Assembly (NCBI GenBank): GCA_945875065.1
Contig: CAMCJC010000188.1
Location: 1 to 5,792 of the forward strand
Direction of reading: 5' to 3'
From: an uncultured Propionibacteriaceae bacterium
Lineage (GTDB): Bacteria > Actinomycetota > Actinomycetes > Propionibacteriales > Propionibacteriaceae
Length of the DNA stretch: 5,792 bases
A program made the position numbers and the translations under genes. This document shows, piece after piece, positions 1-3,686 of the stretch; within the stretch, counting starts at the first letter, position 1, and every line of letters starts with the position of its first letter. The notes under the pieces are model-generated. The model was given only the letters and a program-made list of their open reading frames with translations. It was not told the origin of the DNA and did no database searches.

Positions 1-150
1 CTTTCCACCACCCCCGATGGGCTGATCGGCCCCGACACCATCAAGGCGATGCAGACCCACTTCCAAACCGCCTTCGTGGATGGAGTGCTGTCGGAGAAGT
101 CGCTGGTCATCACCGCCTTGCAGAAATCCCTCAACGCCGGACATTTCTGA
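1..150 (+). CDS. C-terminal end of a peptidoglycan-binding wall hydrolase (5' truncated)
   Basis: Frame 1 is open from the left edge to TGA at 148-150 and gives 49 residues ending in SLNAGHF. It contains the motifs TPDGLIGPDTI, VDGVLSEKS and ALQKSLNAG. These align along their whole length, with one single-residue gap, to the last 48 residues of the gene at 540-1394; by eye about half the positions are identical. This is the terminal half of a PG_binding_1-like wall-binding module as found on actinobacterial and phage lysins. By analogy with its neighbour, the missing 5' part probably carries an export signal and an NlpC/P60 or other catalytic domain, but that is inference because none of it is visible. 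It lies on the same strand as its paralogue, 389 bases away, so the pair looks like a tandem duplication with separate transcription rather than an operon. Confidence 0.85.
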   Translation, partial: LSTTPDGLIGPDTIKAMQTHFQTAFVDGVLSEKSLVITALQKSLNAGHF

Positions 151-323
151 CTCTAAATCGTTTCACTTCACCCTGCGCGCATTCATCCCGACGCCCCATC
201 CTGACGCACTGAAGTCGAGGTTTTTCGGAGTGCGCACCCCTCCTAGCGCACCTTCCTCTGTCATCCCTTTCGCTTTCGCAAACTCAGTCCAGGCACCCTG
301 CCCGCCCCACCGCTCCGCCTCAC

Positions 324-346
324 AAACCCTTGCTGGCTAGGGGTTT
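324..346 (+). terminator. Probable rho-independent terminator of the upstream hydrolase gene
   Basis: AAACCCTT (324-331) pairs with AGGGGTTT (339-346) in an 8-bp stem that includes one G-U pair, with a 7-base loop. The run of four T (344-347) forms the 3' arm and edge of the stem. The structure lies 174 bases after the upstream stop codon, which is rather far, and the T-run is short, so the call is moderate. It could instead belong to a structured leader of the downstream gene. Confidence 0.4.
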
Positions 347-441
347 TACGGTCGCAACACCATTCCTTCGCCCCCTCTAGCGTCCCGATGCCGTCTAGAA
401 GCGGGCTTGCGGCGGCTTACCAACCTATGCATAAACTCACG

Positions 442-463
442 GTGGCCTCGCAGCCGAGGTCAC
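442..463 (+). promoter_or_regulatory. Strong RNA hairpin in the hydrolase 5' region, candidate leader element
   Basis: GTGGCCTCG (442-450) and CGAGGTCAC (455-463) form a 9-bp stem with one G-U pair and a CAGC tetraloop. Five bases later comes a purine run AAGGAGGGAGG (468-478). The left-arm segment GGCCTC (444-449) could instead pair with GAGGCC (475-480), inside and just after that purine run, so two exclusive folds are possible. The element ends 76 bases before the hydrolase start codon. I do not recognise a named riboswitch family; the conserved signatures of the c-di-AMP (ydaO) riboswitch, often found before actinobacterial wall hydrolases, are not visible. Confidence 0.35.
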
Positions 464-524
464 GATTAAGGAGGGAGGCCTACAGCTTTACTATCGCCAA
501 CCTAAATTGTTGTCCCACAGTTAT

Positions 525-532
525 GAAAGGAA
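525..532 (+). promoter_or_regulatory. Ribosome binding site fixing the hydrolase start at 540
   Basis: The purine run GAAAGGAA, with core AAAGGA at 526-531, ends 8 bases before ATG 540. This favours ATG 540 over the in-frame TTG codons at 507 and 510, which have no comparable purine run ahead of them. The 540 start also places the twin-arginine motif at residues 9-14, a normal position for a Tat signal. Confidence 0.7.
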
Positions 533-539
533 TGAATCA

Positions 540-1394
540 ATGAAGTTTCATCAGCCACAACTGAGTCGACGCGGCCTCCTGTCTGCTGCCGCACTCGGGG
601 TTCCTGCCCTCGGCCTGGCGGGCGCGCTCAACTTGGCGGCCGTACCGAAGGCGCACGCGGCCCCCAGCGTGCAGGCGTTCGTCGAGAAGGCCTTGTCCTG
701 CGTCGGCTGTGCCTACGTCTGGGGTGCAGAGGGTCCGTGGGAGTTCGACTGCTCCGGCCTGATCACCTGGGCGCTCCGGCAAGTAGGCGTCGAAATGCCG
801 CACCAGTCCGGACAGCAGATCGCACGCTGCAACTACCAGCCCCTAGAGGATGCGCTTGCGACCTACGGCGCCCTCCTGTGGAAGCCGGGTCACATCGGCA
901 TCTCTCTTGGTGACGGTCGTGCCCTCGAAGCCCGCGACGAGACCAGCGGGGTGAATATCTTCCCCGCCTCCGACACCCTGTGGAGTTACGGCGGAATGGT
1001 TCCCGAGCTCGACTACAACGGCGGTGGTGGTGGCGGTGGTGGCGGTGGCGCGCTCCCCGTCGATGGTTACTGGGGTTCGGCCACCACCAGCAAGCTTCAG
1101 GAGTTGCTCGGCACCACCGTCGACGGCGTGGTCTCCAGCCAAAGCTCGCACTGGCAGTCGCAGAACCCGGGACTGGCTTCGGGCTGGGAGTGGGTCGCCG
1201 ACAGCGCCGCCACCGGATCCCCCGTGATCCAGGCCCTGCAGAGCAAGGTTGGGGTGACCGCTGACGGCCTGATCGGGCCCGGCACGATCAGTGCGATCCA
1301 GAGTTACTACGGCACCCCCGTCGACGGCGTCTTCTCTGAGGGATCGGCCTGCATCATGGCGATGCAGACCGCCCTCAACGCCGGTCGGGTCTGA
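540..1394 (+). CDS. Tat-exported NlpC/P60 peptidoglycan hydrolase with C-terminal wall-binding modules
   Basis: A 284-residue secreted hydrolase, predicted to cleave peptide stems of peptidoglycan outside the membrane. Residues 1-40 are a twin-arginine signal: SRRGLL at 9-14, a hydrophobic stretch, then a likely cut after AHA at 38-40. Residues ~43-155 form the NlpC/P60 cysteine peptidase fold with YVWG at 59-62, catalytic Cys71 in FDCSGL and His118 in GHIGISLG. The usual third residue (His, Asn or Gln in the family) aligns with Glu130. A run of ten glycines (161-170) leads to the C-terminal region: a half-module at 171-201 (VDGYWGSAT..VDGVVS), then a fuller PG_binding_1-like module at 226-284 with ADGLIGPGTI, VDGVFSE and ALNAG. 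This architecture resembles phage endolysins of Actinobacteria, but the signal peptide argues for a host enzyme used in wall turnover, division or competition. Cys54, Cys57 and Cys97 are additional to the catalytic cysteine. It is a paralogue of the gene ending at 150. I assign no gene name. Confidence 0.88.
   Translation: MKFHQPQLSRRGLLSAAALGVPALGLAGALNLAAVPKAHAAPSVQAFVEKALSCVGCAYVWGAEGPWEFDCSGLITWALRQVGVEMPHQSGQQIARCNYQPLEDALATYGALLWKPGHIGISLGDGRALEARDETSGVNIFPASDTLWSYGGMVPELDYNGGGGGGGGGGALPVDGYWGSATTSKLQELLGTTVDGVVSSQSSHWQSQNPGLASGWEWVADSAATGSPVIQALQSKVGVTADGLIGPGTISAIQSYYGTPVDGVFSEGSACIMAMQTALNAGRV
1020..1049 (+). repeat. GGY trinucleotide repeat encoding a ten-glycine linker
   Basis: Ten consecutive GGT/GGC codons lie inside the hydrolase gene exactly between the catalytic domain and the wall-binding region. 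The G-rich strand has repeated GG doublets and could form weak two-tier quadruplexes or expand and contract by slippage. Gains or losses of units would be in frame and would only change linker length. Confidence 0.85.
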
Positions 1395-1402
1395 ATCGAC
1401 TA

Positions 1403-1435
1403 CGAAGCCCCCGACTCAAACGGTCGGGGGCTTCG
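1403..1435. terminator. Bidirectional terminator hairpin between convergent genes
   Basis: A perfect 13-bp inverted repeat (1403-1415 with 1423-1435, arm core GAAGCCCCCGAC) has a 7-base loop TCAAACG. It starts 8 bases after the hydrolase stop and ends 8 bases before the end of the convergent permease gene, so it can serve both transcripts. The T-tract is poor on both sides, as is common in high-GC Actinobacteria, where the GC-rich stem does most of the work. Confidence 0.85.
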
Positions 1436-1443
1436 CCTCATTC

Positions 1444-2190
1444 TCAGCGGGCGCGATCCCACTTGAAGAGCAAGGTGCCGAGGGCCGTGAAGACGACTAC
1501 GACCCCGGCCAGCACCACCACCGAACCCCACGGCCACGCGGAGCCGTTCCAGCTGGCATCCACAAGCGCCGCGATGTGGTACACCGGCGAGAACTTGAAC
1601 GCGGCCTGCACGCCGTCGGATAGGACCGCTGTCGGGATGAAGGCACCGGAGGTCATCATGAGGATCACCATCAGGCCGTTGCCGATGCCGGTCGCGGCCG
1701 CCGGGTTGGGGTAAAGCGCGGCGAGGGTGTAGCCGATCGCGAGCATCGTGAGCAGGCCGAACGCGACTGCGACGAGCACCCCGAGCGGCTGCTTCGGCCA
1801 GTCGACGCCGAACCCAAGGATCCCGACGAGCAAGGCGGTGACGGCCCCGACCATGCCGAAGCAGAACTGGACGGTAAGGTCCGCGGCGACGTATGTGCGG
1901 GGCTTCAGCGGGGTGATGCGCAGGCGGGTGAGAGCCCCGCTGGCGCGCAGCAGCAGCTGATTCTGAGGGACGAGCATCACCCCGACGATGACGACGGAGA
2001 TGACGGTGAAGCCGGGCAGCATCTGATCGACGAAACCGCGCATCCCGAACTGCGGTGCCGGGTCGTTGCCGAAGATCAGGGCGAGGATCGTCAGGACGGC
2101 GGGCGAGAAGATGATGACGAAGAAGAACGAGACCGGCTCGCGCACCTGGGACTTGAAGAACGCGCTCACGAGCGCTGGGTAGCCGCGCAT
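1444..2190 (-). CDS. ABC-2 type transporter permease
   Basis: A 248-residue integral membrane protein, the usual size for ABC-2 permeases. About six hydrophobic segments can be seen, near residues 20-40, 58-76, 107-128, 135-160, 167-190 and 222-243. The region LRASGALTRLRITPLKPRTYV, between segments 2 and 3, is the typical polar and basic loop of this family that contacts the ATPase. The start ATG at 2190 is preceded by GGGAAGGAGAG, part of which lies inside the end of the ATPase gene. The stop TGA of that gene ends one base before this ATG, so translation is very likely coupled. Families of this type export drugs, antimicrobial peptides, lipids or polysaccharide; nothing in the sequence fixes the substrate. 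It is last in a three-gene operon, ending just before the shared terminator at 1403-1435. Confidence 0.9.
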   Translation of the reverse strand: MRGYPALVSAFFKSQVREPVSFFFVIIFSPAVLTILALIFGNDPAPQFGMRGFVDQMLPGFTVISVVIVGVMLVPQNQLLLRASGALTRLRITPLKPRTYVAADLTVQFCFGMVGAVTALLVGILGFGVDWPKQPLGVLVAVAFGLLTMLAIGYTLAALYPNPAAATGIGNGLMVILMMTSGAFIPTAVLSDGVQAAFKFSPVYHIAALVDASWNGSAWPWGSVVVLAGVVVVFTALGTLLFKWDRAR

Positions 2191-2191
2191 G

Positions 2192-3106
2192 TCACTCTCC
2201 TTCCCGCATTGCTCGGCCGGTGAGGTTCAAGAAGACGTCTTCGAGGCTGGCTTCCTGGATGTTCATACTGGTCACCTCGATGCTCTCGGCGGCCAGCTTG
2301 GCCATCACCTTGGGGGAGAATTGCCCCTGCCCGACGATGACGAGGTCGGAGCCGTCGCGTGTGACGGCGGTCACGCCGTCGACTGTCTTGAGGGACTCGG
2401 GGTCGACGGGGGCGCCGGTTTGCAGGCGCAGGGTGGTGCCGCTGGCGTGGCGCGCGATCAGCTCGGCGCAGGTGCCTTCGGCGATGATGCGGCCGTGGTC
2501 GATGATGGCGATGCGGTCGCAAAGGGCCTCGGCCTCGGCCATCGAGTGGGTGGTGATGACGATGGTGCGGCCCTGACCGCGGAGGTCGCGGAGGACATCC
2601 CAGATGGCGAGGCGGGCCTGGGGATCGACGGCCGAGGTCAGCTCGTCGAGGAACAGCAGCTCGGGGTCGTGGATGAGGGCCAGCGCGATGAACACGCGCT
2701 GCCGCTGGCCGCCGGAGAGGCGTTCGATGCGGGTGCCGGCCTTCGGGGTCAGGCCCAGCTCGGCCAACAGGGGGTCGACTTCGCGGGTCTGAGGGTAGAA
2801 CGCGGCGAAGGTCTTTACAGCCTCGGCGACGGTCAGGCGCGGGATCGTCGTCGACTCCTGGAGCTGGCTGCCCATCCTGAGGGCGAGCTGTTCGCGCTGC
2901 CGGATCGGGTCGAGGCCGAGGACTTCGACGGTGCCTGAGGTCGGCGTATCAAGGCCCTGAAGCTGGTTGAGGAGGGTGGTCTTCCCGGAACCGTTGGGCC
3001 CGAGCAGCCCGAAGATCTGGTGCCCGGCGATGGTGAGATCGACCCCGTCGACGGCTCGAACATCGCCAAAGTGACGATGGACTTCGCGGCAGATCACGGC
3101 GTTCAT
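2192..3106 (-). CDS. ABC transporter ATP-binding protein
   Basis: A 304-residue cytoplasmic ATPase that would energise the ABC-2 permease next to it. Visible motifs: Walker A GPNGSGKTT at 36-44, a Q-loop glutamine around 81-83, signature LSGGQ at 130-134, Walker B LLFLDE at 150-155 (Asp154, catalytic Glu155), a D-loop at 158-162 and H-loop His187. After about residue 225 a C-terminal extension ends in SLEDVFLNLTGR, typical of ATPases paired with ABC-2 drug or peptide exporters. The segment after Walker B reads DELTSAVDP, where most relatives have DEPTxGLDP. The start at 3106 is chosen because AGGAGGAG lies just upstream and because it overlaps the stop of the regulator gene in an ATGA junction (3103-3106). 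An in-frame extension as far as 3391 is possible, but it runs antiparallel in content to a good regulator gene and lacks domain sense. Confidence 0.93.
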   Translation of the reverse strand: MNAVICREVHRHFGDVRAVDGVDLTIAGHQIFGLLGPNGSGKTTLLNQLQGLDTPTSGTVEVLGLDPIRQREQLALRMGSQLQESTTIPRLTVAEAVKTFAAFYPQTREVDPLLAELGLTPKAGTRIERLSGGQRQRVFIALALIHDPELLFLDELTSAVDPQARLAIWDVLRDLRGQGRTIVITTHSMAEAEALCDRIAIIDHGRIIAEGTCAELIARHASGTTLRLQTGAPVDPESLKTVDGVTAVTRDGSDLVIVGQGQFSPKVMAKLAAESIEVTSMNIQEASLEDVFLNLTGRAMREGE

Positions 3107-3348
3107 GACTCCTCCTGGGGCGGCGAAGGCGGTGCGGGAAACATCTTGCCGAGGGCCGTGGCGGGGAGGATGGCGATGCCCTGAATCGAGTCGGCGAGCA
3201 ACAGGATCTGGTCGCCAGGCTTGATGCCGACGAGGTCGCGGGCGCCCTTGGGGATGACGATCTGTCCCTTGGGGCCGAGGGTAAGGGTGGCGGCGAATCG
3301 CCCCTCCGGCCATGGCCCGGGCGGAATATCCACAGGTGGAAGAGTCAT
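3103..3348 (-). CDS. AbrB/MazE/SpoVT-type DNA-binding regulator of the ABC operon
   Basis: An 81-residue protein. The core at about 18-62 (ATLTLGPKGQIVIPKGARDLVGIKPGD..LLLADSIQGIAIL) is a clear swapped-hairpin AbrB domain; PKGQIVIPKGAR is the DNA-contacting strand-loop-strand. Such proteins act as dimers. Here it is first in an operon with an exporter ATPase and permease, with no toxin gene beside it, so a local repressor fits better than an antitoxin. Both flanks are proline-rich: PPVDIPPGPWP at 4-14 and PAPPSPP at 71-77. The start ATG 3348 follows a strong GTAGGAGG site; longer in-frame starts would read through the promoter and are rejected. The gene overlaps the ATPase by 4 bases (ATGA). 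A palindrome at the promoter (3355-3377) is its probable target, which would make it autoregulatory. Confidence 0.88.
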   Translation of the reverse strand: MTLPPVDIPPGPWPEGRFAATLTLGPKGQIVIPKGARDLVGIKPGDQILLLADSIQGIAILPATALGKMFPAPPSPPQEES

Positions 3349-3354
3349 GATTCC

Positions 3355-3377
3355 TCCTACAAGTTTGACTAGTAGGA
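3355..3377. promoter_or_regulatory. Imperfect palindrome, candidate autoregulatory operator
   Basis: On the + strand TCCTACAAGT (3355-3364) and ACTAGTAGGA (3368-3377) are inverted copies with one mismatch around a TTG centre. The site begins three bases downstream of the -10 box of the regulator operon and covers its likely transcription start. Its regulator-proximal arm runs into the Shine-Dalgarno sequence. A bound AbrB-type dimer would block transcription of all three genes. If the transcript starts upstream of the palindrome, the same arms could also fold in RNA and mask the ribosome binding site. Confidence 0.5.
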
Positions 3378-3379
3378 AA

Positions 3380-3408
3380 AGTATAACCCAAACCTCGTTC
3401 GGTGGGAA
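3380..3408 (-). promoter_or_regulatory. Promoter of the regulator-ABC operon
   Basis: Read on the minus strand, TATACT (3385-3380) is a good -10 hexamer with five of six consensus bases. TTCCCA (3408-3403) is a weak -35 with four of six, and the spacing is 17. Predicted transcription start is near 3373, about 25 bases before the regulator start codon. Confidence 0.6.
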
Positions 3409-3576
3409 AGGCTGGGTGCTACTTTGTCGACCGGCCGCAGCTGTTCCGGCAGCGGGCCCAGCCTCCGGCGCGGCGATGCAGGAGCCCCGGGGCGGACGAC
3501 ACCCGGCCACGGTCCGAGCCAGAGCGCCCCGACGGGAAGACCGGAGCAGCCGGCGCCCCTACCAGCTTTAGGCTGG
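3409..3576. other. GC-rich gene-free stretch between divergent promoters
   Basis: I find no gene with protein-like content on either strand. It contains several inverted repeats: GCTGGG 3411-3416 with CCCAGC 3457-3462; CGGGGCG 3488-3494 with CGCCCCG 3525-3531, enclosing GGAC 3494-3497 with GTCC 3512-3515; and ACCAGC 3561-3566 with GCTGGT 3572-3577. The last is a 6-bp stem with a 5-base loop directly abutting the -35 box of the adhesin promoter. These may be chance pairings in GC-rich DNA, regulator sites or remnants of a small RNA; nothing visible decides between these. Confidence 0.4.
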
Positions 3577-3605
3577 TTTACCCAGAGGAAGCGCCCTGGT
3601 ACACT
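3577..3605 (+). promoter_or_regulatory. Extended -10 promoter of the adhesin gene
   Basis: TTTACC (3577-3582) and TACACT (3600-3605) are separated by 17 bases, and TG at 3597-3598 gives an extended -10 element. Each hexamer matches four of six consensus bases. Predicted start is near 3612, giving a ~70-base structured leader if translation begins at GTG 3683. Confidence 0.55.
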
Positions 3606-3626
3606 CCGGGCTCGAACACGTTTGCC

Positions 3627-3686
3627 ATGGGGGGTTGGGCGTGCTCACGCGTTTTCCAGAACCCCCTGCGGGGGTATGCAGAGTGA
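3627..3686 (+). CDS. Possible 19-codon leader peptide overlapping the adhesin start
   Basis: ATG 3627 opens a 19-codon frame (MGGWACSRVF...GYAE) whose TGA (3684-3686) overlaps the putative adhesin GTG (3683-3685) in a GTGA junction, a layout typical of coupled translation. No good Shine-Dalgarno precedes the ATG, but it lies only about 15 bases from the predicted transcript start. The same stretch is highly structured: GGGGGTT 3630-3636 can pair with AACCCCC 3660-3666, while CCCCC 3662-3666 can instead pair with GGGGG 3670-3674, and GCGTG 3639-3643 pairs with CACGC 3646-3650. The ORF may simply be chance within a structured leader. Confidence 0.25.
   Translation: MGGWACSRVFQNPLRGYAE

Larger units (their letters stand above)
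151..539 (+). other. Gene-free leader/intergenic region between the two hydrolase paralogues
   Basis: I see no credible gene here. The one long frame (80-340) overlaps the end of the upstream gene in another frame and has no domain-like content. The region holds a terminator-like hairpin (324-346), a 9-bp hairpin (442-463) and an unused Shine-Dalgarno-like run AAGGAGGGAGG (468-478) with no start codon at a useful distance. Small inverted repeats near the left end share an arm: CGCACT 205-210 with AGTGCG 229-234, and GTGCGC 230-235 with GCGCAC 246-251. No strong sigma-70-type promoter is visible. The best weak candidates are TTGCGG (407-412) with CATAAA (430-435), spacing 17, and TTAAGG (466-471) with TACTAT (489-494), spacing 17. 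The first would place the hairpin in the transcript and the second would exclude it. Confidence 0.6.

Noticed and set aside
80..340. 86-codon + strand frame starting inside the upstream gene
   Set aside because: It overlaps a well-supported frame, has low-complexity Ser/Pro content, no ribosome binding site and no domain.
340..506. c-di-AMP (ydaO) riboswitch before the hydrolase
   Set aside because: Expected by context, but the conserved GGGGTGAATC-like and CAGCTAACC-like segments are absent.
507..539. TTG start giving an 11-residue extension of the hydrolase
   Set aside because: ATG 540 has a proper ribosome binding site 8 bases upstream and gives a normal Tat signal; the extension covers that binding site.
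523..543. Six-codon mini-ORF whose TGA overlaps the hydrolase ATG
   Set aside because: It has no ribosome binding site of its own and consists largely of the real binding site; most likely coincidence.
2189..2938. 249-codon + strand frame opposite the ATPase gene
   Set aside because: It is a Gly/Asp/Leu-rich shadow of the high-GC ATPase gene on the other strand, with no motifs.
3103..3348. Antitoxin of a MazEF-type toxin-antitoxin pair
   Set aside because: The downstream overlapping gene is an ABC ATPase, and no toxin-like small gene lies on either side.
3103..3510. 135-codon version of the regulator gene
   Set aside because: The N-terminal extension crosses the predicted promoter and palindrome; the start at 3348 has a strong ribosome binding site.
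3561..3627. tRNA-like signals (GGGCTCGAAC and a later CCA)
   Set aside because: The would-be T-arm is not self-complementary, the TTC of the loop is missing and no acceptor or anticodon stem can be drawn.
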